This document shows positions 53,236 to 63,429 of a DNA stretch of 64,000 bases, piece after piece (the first letter of the stretch is position 1; each line of letters begins with the position of its first letter). The position numbers and the translations under genes are program-made. The notes under the pieces were generated by a model. The model saw nothing but the letters and a program-made list of their open reading frames with translations, searched no databases and was not told the origin of the DNA. The stretch lies in the NCBI RefSeq assembly GCF_002099425.1, contig NW_018344059.1, forward strand, positions 8,863,501 through 8,927,500, given 5' to 3'. Source of the DNA: Phascolarctos cinereus. Lineage: Eukaryota; Chordata; Mammalia; Diprotodontia; Phascolarctidae.

Positions 53236-54210
53236 ACAGAGAAATATGATCATTGCTAAAAGTTCAAAAGTTTGTCCTATATCACAAATGTCCCCTGCAC
53301 AGACTCCCCACATCTGATGATGCCCAAAGGAACCAAGACTGAAGAGCCCAGAGGAAGCTTACTTCTTCAACCTTAATGTCACTAACAATAGTGTTATTGC
53401 TGGTGCTGGACAGAGGGGATTTGGGTTCATCTAGAATGACCTCCAGGGATCTTTCCCACACTGAGATTCTGTTATTCTTTGAAATGGAAGTTATATTTTG
53501 ACGTGTTGATTTTGCCCCCAAACTGTATCAAAACTTAGACATATCAAATTCTCATTTACCCAATTTTTTTCCCTTAAAAAAAGGCCTCTTCACAAACACT
53601 AACCCTTTCGTGTATAAGTTCTTTCCTTGACAGAAAGGTTCAGTGCAGCCTCTTAATCAAACTCAAGGTTAACTTAAAAAAAATGCTTTTATTACTCAAA
53701 TTCAAGAATGGGGCTAAGTTCACTACAACTTGTCTCAACCTGCCTGTACCTTCTATCACCTTGACAATCCTGGATGCTATGAAGGGGCAGCATCTGTATT
53801 TAGCACCTACACTGTTTCTAGTCACTGGTCACAGGCCTTCTCCAAGGGCCGCGTTTGGTGCCCTGAATTCACTATGGCACCTAGATATAAGATATCTCTC
53901 TGCAGTACAACTAGGGAAACTGTTCATTTTAACAAATGCCATCCAATAAGCATTAAGTGCCTACTATATAACTATATACAATATGCTATGCCAGGTTCTG
54001 TGGAAAATATAAAGGTAAATGACAGTTTCTGTGCTCGAGTAATCTGTAATCTAGTAGAGGGATAAAACATGTACAAATAACAATATAAGAAGAACAAACT
54101 ACACAGAATTTCATTAATTAATTAATAAGTGTCACTAACTAATTAACATTAATGCTTTTTTTGTTTCTGATCACAAAATTAGTAAATAGGCTCATCTATG
54201 AATCCCCAAA
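53236..54210. other. Mostly unrecognised, with an L2-type tail
   Basis: 53940-54085 ('aataagcattaagtgcctactatataactatatac', 'tctgtgctcgagtaatctgtaatctagtagaggg') is L2-type. The rest looks unique. The overlapping 88- and 111-codon plus frames have no recognised product. Confidence 0.45.
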
Positions 54211-54214
54211 GCAT

Positions 54215-54450
54215 TTGTCATTTTCAGTCATGTCAGGCTCTTTGTGGGGTTTTCTTGACAAACATACTAGTTTGCCATTTCCTTCTCCAGATCATTTTAC
54301 AGATGAGAAAACTGAGGCAAACAGGGTTAAGTGACTTGCCCAGCCAGGGTCAAGCAGCTAGTAAGTGTCTGAAGCCAGATTTGAACTCAGAGAGATGAGT
54401 TTTCTCTACTCCAGGCCCAGCAATCTGTCCACTGCACCACCTGGCTGCCC
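54215..54450 (-). mobile_element. Mar1-type SINE
   Basis: 'tgtcaggctctttgtggggttttcttgac', 'tttgccatttccttctccag', 'gatgagaaaactgaggcaaac', 'gcagctagtaagtgtctga', 'cactgcaccacctggctgcc'. Confidence 0.93.
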
Positions 54451-54539
54451 AAAGCATTTATCACAGACACAGAAAGAGACAGCCATATAAATAGATTCAC
54501 TATAAAACAAGTACATGGTCCACATGGTATTACAAAATA

Positions 54540-54790
54540 ATAGCATTTCAAGACCGGAAGGGACCTCAAAGGACATCCATTCTTCTAGTCTAACCCATAG
54601 ATGAACAAGCATTTCTACAACAAAATACTCACTGGCCCCTGGTTGAAGGCCTCCTATGAGCAGGAACCTTTTACCTTCTGCTGCAGCACATTCCACAATT
54701 ATTTAGCTCTGTTAGAAAGTTTTTTTCCCTGACAGCTAGCCCAAATTTGGCTCTTTGCAATTTCCAATGAAAGAAGAACTTGGTACTAGA
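54540..54790 (-). repeat. MIR scrap and CR1/L3-like fragment
   Basis: 54545-54600 'tttcaagaccggaagggacctcaaaggacatcc' (MIR). 54650-54780 'ccttctgctgcagcacattccacaattatttagctctgttagaaagtttttttccctgacagctagcccaaatttggctctttgcaatttcc' is a known old antisense LINE-like segment. Confidence 0.55.
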
Positions 54791-54841
54791 AGGATGCTGC
54801 TCATTTACTGTTATAAACTGACTCTCCCAACTGAGTGCTCG

Positions 54842-54978
54842 TTCTCTGTCTCTCTGTCTCTCTCTGTCCTTGTCTCTGTCTTTCTGTCTCTCTGTCTCTC
54901 TCTCTCTCTCCCTCCCCCTCTCCCTTTTCCCCTTCCCCCTCTTCTTTCCACCTTCTCTTCCTTCTCCCCCTCTCTCTG
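54842..54978 (+). repeat. 137-bp polypyrimidine tract
   Basis: Irregular CTCTGTCT units pass into CT repeats and then C-rich runs. Open frames on both strands here (95-108 codons) are products of the low complexity. Confidence 0.95.
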
Positions 54979-55179
54979 GAATTCTTCTATTAGCCAAATT
55001 GAATATTTAATTATTAGAAACACTGCAGTAATATGGCATATGATAAGCTGAATATATTGCAGACCTAATTAGCTTGAGAATTTGTTGAAGGCCTATTATA
55101 AGCTAATGTGCCTCCAAAGTGAGGTTCTTCACTATCTGCTGGGTGATCTTTGCCCCCATCCCTCTCAGTTAAGCAAATA

Positions 55180-55242
55180 CAGACCATCTCAAAAGTCTTA
55201 GTACATGCATAAACTTATGAAGTAAGACTTTTGGGACAGTCT
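55180..55242. mobile_element. 63-bp mariner-type palindrome (MADE-like MITE)
   Basis: Left arm agaccatctcaaaagtctta and right arm, reversed, agactgtcccaaaagtctta are inverted repeats around 'gtacatgcataaacttatgaa'. TA dinucleotides flank both ends (55178-55179 and 55243-55244), as expected for mariner insertions. Confidence 0.8.
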
Positions 55243-55354
55243 TATTGAATACCTATACTCTGTGCCAAACACTGTGTGTGTCAGGTGCTTCAGGAAACAG
55301 AAAAATGTTAATAATAATTAATTATTAATAATAATAAATGTTAATAATATTTGT

Positions 55355-55397
<43 letters not shown>

Positions 55398-55480
55398 TTC
55401 TGGTCACACATATTATCTCATTCGACCCTCACAACAACTCTGTCAAGTATGCACTAGAGATAGTATCAGCAGTGTCCTGA
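55243..55480. repeat. L2-type scrap, AT-rich, (TA)n and MIR end
   Basis: 55255-55295 'actctgtgccaaacactgtgtgtgtcagg'. TAA-like run 55310-55350. (TA)n at 55358-55395. Minus MIR end at 55396-55460 ('ctcattcgaccctcacaacaactctgtc'). Confidence 0.8.
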
Positions 55481-55484
55481 GAAA

Positions 55485-56690
55485 TGTTTAATAAACAGCC
55501 CTCCAGGAAAAAAAAAATTATGACAGGCTTTTAAGTTTCATCTGCATTGTTAACATTTTCTCCATCATGTTTTGAAGTCTAGATAATTAGCCAAATGATG
55601 AATTGAGCCTTGATTTGCCTCTCCTAGGTGTAAATAAATGCTCACAATAAGACCTTAATGTTGGCTGAGCTGGCTCCAAACAACCTTGGATAATATTATT
55701 TCCATTGTACGCGTGAGTAAATGGACTCAGAAAGATAACTTCCCTAAATTTTCTCGTTCAGTCAATAGCAGAGCCAGGTCACATGATGATAGGATTTAGG
55801 GCAAGAAAGAATTTTTGAGATCATCTAGTCCTACCCCATCATTTTACAAATGGAGAAACTGAATCTCAGAGCCCTGAAGAAACTTTTCTACATGCAGGTA
55901 AGTTTTAGAGCAGGGACTCAAATCTAGGTCTACTGACTTAAAGTTCAACATTGTATTTTCACTACACTAGTCCATCCAGATTTCCTAATTCCAATTTCAA
56001 TTCTCTTTCCACTCAACTGAAAAAAAAAATCTCTTCCTAGGGAAGTAAAACTCAAGTTATTGTCTAACTTGCTCTTTCCAGAAGGGGAATGTACTGGGTG
56101 AGCCAAAAATGAATGGGTCCTGTTCCTATTTAGGAAGTCTTGTTTCTATCCCTGTTTGGCTGCTTTCTTTCCCGCCCCCTTGCCCCCTTACCCCTTTTGT
56201 ACCCCAACATTTACCAACTAGAGAAGCCGCCATCTGGGCTAACACCTCCATCAGGGCAAAGCTGCTCACCTTCATGTATGGGGTACCTCTGCCTTGGGCA
56301 CATGACTCTCCACAGAATTACAAGCTGCCTATACTTCATCAGATGTCTAAGAAAGAACGAATTTAGGGCAGAGGTTAAAACTGAGGTATAACTTGGAAGG
56401 ACAGCTGTCGAGAACTGAGCTCATGTTTAGTTAGCATCTGAGCCTAAAATAGTTAGAGAGTAAATGTTTATAAGGAAAGGATAGAATGAAATAGAACAGT
56501 TGGGAGTGTGCATAATTTCAAGGGAAAGTATTCACTCTTTGGGGGATCTCTTTTGGGGATTATCTTTTCAAAATAATGTAAACTTTTTTTTAAAAGCCAC
56601 TTAATCCTGTAATTAAAGGTAATTTGCAACAAACTCAAGGCTGCTTTTCTATCTCAGGCAAACTGAAGTTGATCTTGTTATAATCAGAGC
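55485..56690. other. Mostly unrecognised, with a minus-strand MIR
   Basis: 55780-55975 minus MIR ('atcatctagtcctaccccatcattttacaaatggagaaactgaatc'). 56090-56125 ('actgggtgagccaaaaatga') faintly resembles a mariner end. Open frames of 83-85 codons at 56109-56391 are not recognised. Confidence 0.45.
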
Positions 56691-56694
56691 AGCG

Positions 56695-57062
56695 CTCAGT
56701 AACAAACTAGAAGTAGACTCAGAAGACCTGGGTACGAGTATGAAGCCTTGCTCTGTCCTTTATAAGCAGTTATTATCTTGGGCAGGTCATAGCTTGCCAG
56801 ACCACGAAGGGGGCCTTAGAGTGTGAGCCCAATTTACATCCTAATTGTACAGATGAAGAAACAAGGCCCAGATAGGTGAGGTGACTTGCCCTAGGTCACA
56901 CAGCACAGCTAGCAGGAGCTGGCAGAGCAAGGTGTCTAAGCCTCCTACTCCAGAGTTCTTTCCAATCCAACAGGTTATTTGATATTTCTGGGCCTCCGAT
57001 ACCTCATCAGAAAAAGGAGGATAATAACAGCCCACTGGCCTCCCTCACACAAAGTTACTGTG
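56695..57062. repeat. MIR SINE cluster
   Basis: 56700-56800 plus ('gtagactcagaagacctgggtacgagtatgaagcc'). 56830-56980 minus ('tgtacagatgaagaaacaaggcccag', 'gacttgccctaggtcacacagc'). 56985-57062 plus tail ('gggcctccgatacctcatcag'). Confidence 0.78.
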
Positions 57063-57069
57063 AATTATT

Positions 57070-58190
57070 AATGAGAGCTCATCTTTAGCCTGGGATCTTG
57101 CAGGATTTTCCTAATTGGTCTCTGTACCTCCTCTTTCTCCAATGCATCCTTTACAAAGTGGCCCAAGTGGTATTTCTAAAGCATCTGTCTATCGACGCCA
57201 CTCCCCTGCTCTCTAGTACCTCTAGGATAAAATATGGACTCCACCGTCTGGTTTTTAAAGCCCTTCACAAGTCAAGCTCCATCCTGTTTTTCCAAGTCTC
57301 TCACACATGATTCCCCTTCACAAACTATACATTCTAAGTAAGTCGAACTGCTTTCTGTTCTCCTTAAAGATCACCCAATTTCCTATCTCCATGCCTTTGC
57401 TCAGCTTAATTCCTTTCCTATACCTGGAGCACCCAACCTCTTTACCTTTACTTCACAGAACTCCTGGCTTCCTTCAGTTCATAGTGCCTCTGCCCACTGT
57501 TAAGGGGTCCCCTGAACTTGTCTTTTTGAGTTACCATATTTTCCAGAAATACTGGACCCAGAGCATGCAGGTGGCCAAAGACGATGCTCCCTGTCCCCGG
57601 CTGACAGAATTTGTTGCTTATAGTCCAAACTGGACTCCCTATGGGTCCTCAGGAGTCAAGACAGGTACCAGACAGTCAGCACTAGGCTTGTGCAGCTGGG
57701 CCCTTGTGATAAGGAGACAATCTTATCTTCACCGTCCAGCAGTTCCCAAGGGAAAAGAATGTGGCTTTTGCCATAGCCTTGTTCCTCCCCTTTGGGTGAG
57801 GTTTTGTCCTTTCCCCACCTTTACTGTACCTTTCCCCTCCTTACCACCCTCCTTTAGGTAGAGATAAGTGTTTTCCCCTCCCTTTGTTGTACTGTCATAA
57901 CTGCAAACATACATACAGAATATGGATTATGAACTCTTTGGGTTCCACATGTTCATGTTCATTTCTCTTATCTTGAGCTGTCCTGGGCTAGAACCATCAT
58001 CTCAGGAATTATTTTCTCTATATTTTGCATGTATTTTTCTGTGTACACATCCTCCCACCCTTTCCCACAACAGAAAGTAAGCTCCTGGAGGACAAGGAGT
58101 CTTTCCAAATTTGTCTTTGTATCCTCAATACCTAGCACGGAGTTTCATACATATTAGGTGCTTAAATATTCATTGAAATTGAAACTGAAT
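57070..58190 (+). mobile_element. L2 LINE 3' region, interrupted
   Basis: 57095-57490: 'ctaattggtctctgtacctcctctttctccaatgcatcc', 'ccactcccctgctctctagtacctctaggataaaatatgg', 'gtttttaaagcccttcacaag', 'ccatgcctttgctcagc'. 58010-58185: 'tattttgcatgtatttttctgtgtacacatcc', 'agtaagctcctggaggacaagg', 'tttgtatcctcaatacctagcac', 'attaggtgcttaaatattcattgaa'. About 500 bp of other sequence lies between. The 184-codon open frame (57307-57861), longest of the window, spans the L2 and the insert and is not a gene. Confidence 0.75.
57496..58005. mobile_element. About 500-bp insertion in L2, possible solo LTR
   Basis: Non-L2 sequence between the two L2 parts. It opens with 'tgttaaggggtcccctgaac' and looks unlike L2. 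Size and a TG start fit a solitary LTR, but no clear target duplication or poly-A signal was found. Could also be unique DNA or an L2 internal deletion with replacement. Confidence 0.3.
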
Positions 58191-58194
58191 TAAA

Positions 58195-58680
58195 GTAAAA
58201 GGTATTTTCCATAGGTATCTAAAGAATTGCTAGAAAATATTACATCTTCTAAAAGCATCTTTACAAATGATTCCCCAAACTTATGTAAACAATATCCTGT
58301 TTATTCAATATCCTGGCACAATGCACATTACGCAGCAAATAAAGCAACAATCTGAGTGCAGACTCTCTCATTAATCTCCATAACACCGGTGCTAGGTAAC
58401 TTAGTCTTACCTGACCCATTTAGACAGAACAGAACAAGCAGAGAATTTAGATGAGGTTTCCAAGGACAAGAGATGACAGAGGAAAAAACAGAACAAGGTC
58501 CACGGCTAGTGGAGGTGTGAGATCTAAGTCAAATCACATAGTACAGTCCTCTCAATTTCTTTCTATTTGTAATCTAGACGAAATCAGGTTAAAATAAATA
58601 GCAAGGGCAGCCTTTCAAGGGAAAAGAAACCAGTAAATGATAGCCTGAGGAGCGTCTGTGGAAGCACGGAGGGAGTTGAC
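58195..58680. other. No feature recognised
   Basis: Unique-looking sequence. Confidence 0.35.
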
Positions 58681-58687
58681 TGGAATA

Positions 58688-58860
58688 ACTCCTTTTGATA
58701 TCCTAAGCTTCTGGCTGGCAGTTTCAGATTAGTTTTGGTCACAGAACAGGAGGAGTTTCTGTTGCCTCAGGAGGAATTTTCCACCGCCATCCTTTTCCCA
58801 GAGGAGGAAAAAGTCAGAGAATTTTGATTTGGAAGGGATCTTAGTTTGTCTAATATCTCA
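58688..58860 (+). repeat. Local duplicate, copy A
   Basis: 'actccttttgatatcctaagcttctggctggcagtttcagatta', 'gtcacagaacagg', 'gcctcaggaggaattttcca', 'agaagggatcttag'-like end. The same string order occurs at 60697-60880. Confidence 0.8.
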
Positions 58861-59990
58861 CTTAACAATGAGTTTCATAGGGACCTGGCATAAATGGAGG
58901 GTGCCTTTGATGCAACTCCCTCCATGGAGAAGGCTAGGAGCCCACTTCTCGGAGACTCTTCATAACATATAATGGAAGTGCTTTTGAGACACTTTAGAAC
59001 ATACGGAGACATTCTATAACTGGTCCTGGTCTGCTAATCACATGGTGAATGGTAGCCTCTTGTTTCACTGAATAACTGGCACTAGGGTGGAGGGATGCCT
59101 TCAAAAAACATTAGCCAACCTGGCTTTAGCTATCTTCTTGGTTCTCACTCTTGTTAGATCTGGGGTCTTGGTTTCACTCCTTTGCTGACGGCATCCAATG
59201 AGAGACAATGCTGTAAGGTGGGAGGCATGAGGTCCCTCTCCCTCTGACACCAACTTGTAGCTCCGTGAAAATGGGCCTCAGTCCTTTTTCTTAATATTTG
59301 TTCTTTCACTTTTAGTGAAGGGGATTAATTAATGACACCTGACCTTGTCAGTTTAGAAAAGCTGGAAGAGTAAGCTTCCAAACATCTAAAAATTGTAGTC
59401 CATACCACACTTTATAGCCAGCCCATCAATGATCCTCAAAACAGGGGGTCTTGGGTCCCAACTCAGCAGTAGCTAAAGAGAGGACTCAGCCAGCAGTAAT
59501 GCTGCATTTGGAAGTGAAATCTGTGGGACCAATGCTATGCAAAAACTACAATAAGGGTGAGTCTACTCTTCCTGGAGACTTCAGTGATAAAAGAAAGAAT
59601 GGGCCTTACAAATGGATGGGGGGAAATTATCTGTACCTTTTTTTCTAACCCTTGCTGTACCTTCTAAATGAATATCCCCCTTTGCAAAAGTTAATTGATT
59701 TTAAGTGGTTAAACGGAACTGGGGTTGTTAGTTACTGTAGCTAAACAATAGGAGAAATACTACCACTGGGGGCTCAACCAGAAAGCATTAGAGAACAGAC
59801 TCCTCCAACCCCTCAGGGTACCCTGAGAACCCTCAAGGAAGAGGCGGCCCCTAGAGACATACTGACCACACGAAGAACTAGGGTTCAAGGAGAGGAAGCG
59901 TTCACTGTTCTTCTGTGGAAGGAGAAGATCCAGAAGACTAGATGATAGTCCTGGATCTGCCACTGGCTAAGACCAGTTGGGCAAGCCCCT
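58861..59990. other. No feature recognised
   Basis: About 1.1 kb of unique-looking DNA. Frames of 65 and 67 codons have no known product. Confidence 0.4.
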
Positions 59991-59999
59991 TATTTAGGC

Positions 60000-60174
60000 C
60001 AGGCCTGCACAACATATGGCCTTCAGGCCGCCTGCAGCTCACTAAAGATTTTAGGCCGGCCAGCAAAAAATTGCAGGGTTGCCACTACACTCGCCCTCCT
60101 GTTTTGTCATGTGACCCGCAGCGACTAATCATCTTCCGCCTGTCTCTAGTCAGTTTACAAGTTGTACAGGCCTG
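60000..60174. mobile_element. hAT-class MITE, 175 bp, with 8-bp target-site duplication
   Basis: Left end caggcctgcacaac (60000-60013) and right end gttgtacaggcctg (60161-60174) are 14-bp inverted repeats with one mismatch. Flanking atttaggc (59992-59999) and ctttaggc (60175-60182) match at 7 of 8 positions, the hAT target-site length. The interior ('atggccttcaggccgcctgcagctcac', 'gtcatgtgacccgcagcgac') is non-coding. Confidence 0.85.
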
Positions 60175-60182
60175 CTTTAGGC

Positions 60183-60690
60183 CATGCTTTTCTCCTTCCC
60201 CTGACCCCAAGGCCCTCTTATTTCCAATTGTCTGCTCTCCAAATGTATTTTAAAGCCTAGGGTGATCATCTTGATTCATCACATCCTAGAAAGGACTCTG
60301 AATAAAACCCCAAGAGTTCTACCCTGACCCATTCCATACCTTCCCTTGAACTTAATTTACTTCCTCTGTTGATTACAAAAATAAAACCCAAACACTTTGG
60401 AAATCAATTTAAATGAATTCAAGATTCTAAAGAGTCCATGGTTGCTGATTCTCACAGAGACAACTAGGAAGAAAGTGAAGACTTCCCTTCCCACTCAATG
60501 TTTGAAACACTATTACGGAAACAACCTATTAATTGATTCCTACTAAATGCTTCCCTTCTAATTCCCCCCAAACCAGACTCTTTCATCTTATACATAATTT
60601 GGCTTCATATACAATCTATCATGTGAATAACTGGACTAATTAGCAGGAAGTTCAAGCCATTCATACAAGAACAAAATAAAAAAGTAAACC
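60183..60690. other. No feature recognised
   Basis: Unique-looking sequence. Confidence 0.35.
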
Positions 60691-60696
60691 TAATTG

Positions 60697-60840
60697 GAAA
60701 AAAACTCCATTTGATATCCATATCCTAAGCTTCTGAATGGCAGTTTCAGATTGACTTCTGTCACAGAACAGAGAAAGCTTCTGCTGTCTCAGGAGGAATT
60801 TTCCATGGCTATCCTTTTTTTCTGTAGGTAGAAGTCATAG
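60697..60840 (+). repeat. Local duplicate, copy B
   Basis: 'aaactccatttgatatccatatcctaagcttctgaatggcagtttcagatt', 'gtcacagaacag', 'gtctcaggaggaattttcca', 'ctatcctttt' match copy A in order. A 9-bp 'atatccata' addition and scattered substitutions separate the two. Confidence 0.8.
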
Positions 60841-60995
60841 GCCTTAGAGCCAGAAGGGATCTTAGTTCACTTAGTACCCTCGCTTTATAGATGAGGAAAC
60901 TAACGTTGCAAGAATGGAAGTGACTTACCTAACATCTAACAGTAAGTAGCAAAACCATGCTTCAGGACCTCTGATTCCGCAGAAAGTACTCTTTT
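60841..60995 (-). repeat. MIR-type SINE
   Basis: 'ccttagagccagaagggatcttagttcacttagtaccctcgctttatagatgaggaaac', 'gacttacctaacatctaacag'. Confidence 0.78.
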
Positions 60996-60999
60996 TATT

Positions 61000-61700
61000 A
61001 CTCCACCCTGCCTTACCAAAGAGAATAGCTCAGTCTCCCAAGGAAGCTCATTTTCATTTTGTGCAAATGATGTCTCTGTTGATCTCAAGGGAAAAACAGA
61101 GAAGAAAATTATCTGAAGAAACAGAAAGGAATCCTGACCTGGGCTTGGGGAGGGAAGGAGTGGAGAATATGACACATATTAGAAAGGGAAGAAGGACCCT
61201 TCTAACTCTTAAGGTTAAATAACAGGTTTTCCTTATAGAAGTGGGAGGTAGAGCCTCTGAAGGAGCAGCTGCTTGTGATATAAGAAATGATGATATGCAG
61301 CCATCCATAAGGGGTAGGAATCATTCCGGAAGGGACTGAACAGGACATGAGTAGCACTGGCTGGTGACTCCCTGAGGAGGGATACTAAGGCAACTATTTG
61401 TGGATTTGGCATGACCATAAAGAGGTCTGCTATTATCTCAGGGCACCTATAAAGCAAATGAAAAAGAACTTGCCAAATTAGCTGCACACCACTCAATTAT
61501 AATGACTGAAATAGGGACATAGGATAAGGCCACAAGGAATCTACAAAAAAATTGTTAAATGTTATCAAGTCCTAACAACAAAAAAGACCTTAGGGACATA
61601 GGTGTTGTTTTCATCACAACTGCCAACTGAAGTGAAGGACTTCTGAAAAGAAAGGGAGACTTGAGAAGTAAACTGCTCATTAAAAAGATGGTGTGTCTCA
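61000..61700. other. No feature recognised
   Basis: Unique-looking. Overlapping minus frames of 61-87 codons have no recognised product. Confidence 0.4.
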
Positions 61701-61704
61701 GAGT

Positions 61705-61867
61705 AGATTAATATAGAGGAATGATTGCCTCTTAGCTCAGGATGGAGCACACCTAATAGACTATAGATTAATATAGAGGAATGATTGCCTCAGCCCAGGA
61801 TGGAGCTAGATCATAGATTAATATACAGGAATGACTGCCTCTTAGCCCAGGATGGAGCACACCTAAT
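61705..61867 (+). repeat. Three-copy minisatellite, 50-60 bp unit
   Basis: The unit begins agattaatatagaggaatga and continues 'ttgcctcttagctcaggatggagcac'. Copies start at 61705, 61765 and 61815 (60, 50 and 53 bp). The middle copy lacks 'ctta' and part of the end. Copies 1 and 3 share 'gcacacctaat'. Confidence 0.95.
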
Positions 61868-61989
61868 GAGGAATGGAAAATATGTTTTCCCTAGAGGCTT
61901 ATAGCTCTTATCAAAAGGTCAAGAAATTGAAAAGGACAGGGGAAAGAAGAAACTACCAATACAGAAGAAACTTGATGTGGTCAAGAAGA

Positions 61990-62790
61990 GTTTTAGATGT
62001 AACTAGAAATCTACCTTAAATTCCTGGCTCTGAAATTTACTGTGTTATCCTGGGCAAGCCATCTGATCTTTTGCTACCTCAATTTCATCTGCAAAATGGG
62101 GATATTCAAAGAAAAAGGAAAAGAACCTATCTCTTTTTGTGGTGGCAAAGAATTGGAAATTGAGGGGATGACCATCAATTGGGGGATGGCTAAACAAGTT
62201 GTGGTATATGACTGTGATGGAATACTATTTTGCTATAAGAAATGACAAGCAGGACTGTTTCAGAAAAACCTGGGAAGATTTATATGAGCTGATGCAAAGT
62301 GAAGAGAGCAGAACCAGGAGAACATTAAACACAGTAACAGTAATATTGAAATGATGTTCAATTCTGAAAGACTTATCTAATCAATACAATGATCCAAGAT
62401 AATTCCAAAGACCCATGATGAAAAAATGTTGTCCTCCTCCAAGGAGAGAACTGAATAACTCTGAGTTGACTGAAGATTGAAGCATACATTTTTTTCACTT
62501 TATTTTTCTTGTTTTTTGTTTTGCAACATACTGATATGGAAGTGCTTTTATGACTTCATATGTATAACTGATATCATATTGCTTGCCTTCTTAATTAGGG
62601 GGAGGGCTTCAGGGAAGAAGAGAATTTGGAACTCAGAATTTTAAAAAATGAATGTTAAAATAAATAAATAGAAAAAATAAAGACAAAAAATGTAAAATGG
62701 GGATATTATTACATCACTACTTATTCTCATAGGATTGTGAGGAATCTATTTTATAAATGTGAATTAGTATTATCAACATCTACCAAGGTA
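61990..62790 (+). repeat. MIR-type SINE split by an L1
   Basis: Left part 'ttcctggctctgaaatttactgtgttatcctgggcaagccatctgatc ... atttcatctgcaaaatggggatatt'. Right part 'aaaatggggatattattacatcactacttattctcataggattgtgaggaatc'. Confidence 0.88.
62107..62693 (+). mobile_element. L1 LINE 3' end, 5'-truncated, with 14-bp target-site duplication
   Basis: 'tctttttgtggtggcaaagaattgg', 'accatcaattgggggatggc', 'aagttgtggtatatgactgtgatggaata', 'gagcagaaccaggagaacatt', the 3' UTR and an A-rich tail. The flanks aaaatggggatatt at 62093-62106 and 62694-62707 are identical. The L1 entered the MIR body. ORF2 C-terminus is frame-broken. Confidence 0.94.
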
Positions 62791-63415
62791 GATACTACAG
62801 ATAAAGAAAAGAATAATAGTAGAGATGTCCAGTAATTCATGGGGTTCAGAATCAAGAAAAGAGTCAGCAATAAAAACTACAGCCACAGATATTTGAATGC
62901 CAAACTACGGTGTAAGAGGGGTCAGTGAGGAAGAGGTAGTATTTCTCTGACATCCTGGAATCTAGCCTAGCCACAGAAGGGAAAGTTATTCATGGCAGCA
63001 CCAGTTTTGGGAGCTGCCAGATGGGTAACTCCAAGTTGGAGAGTTCCTGAATTTGAGGGTTCAAATACCAGACATTTGAAAAAGAGATCTCCTGATGCAG
63101 TGTGCTCCTAGGAGAAAGCAGGCAGTCCACACAGTACATATAGAATTTGGAGAGCAAAGTTAGTCAATCAGATAGCACAGACCTGAGAAGTAGTTTGCTT
63201 GTTCAACAAACTCCAAAGTATATTTACTTTCTGGAGAGTAATCTAAAACCACAGGATGGGACTATGGGGATAGAGGAAACTACAGGTCTCCGAGAAATAG
63301 AGATTTAACAGAATAATAGAGGATTGTCCCTAACAAAAATCCCAAGTTAAGTTCTCTTGCAGAGGAAAGAACATAGGCTAATTAATGAGTGCACTGCACT
63401 TCTGTCTTTTTCCAT
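62791..63415. other. No feature recognised
   Basis: Unique-looking sequence. Confidence 0.35.
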
Positions 63416-63429
63416 AGTCCTCCCCTCCC

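Noticed and set aside
54671-55051. Frames of 95-108 codons on both strands rich in RE/RD or SLSV repeats
   Set aside because: Translation of the polypyrimidine tract.
56090-56125. Possible mariner end 'actgggtgagccaaaaatga'
   Set aside because: No partner inverted end or TA pair was found nearby.
57307-57861. 184-codon open frame, the longest in the window
   Set aside because: It starts in L2 3' sequence and runs into the insert. The product is a pyrimidine-driven L/P/S/F-rich string with no domain.
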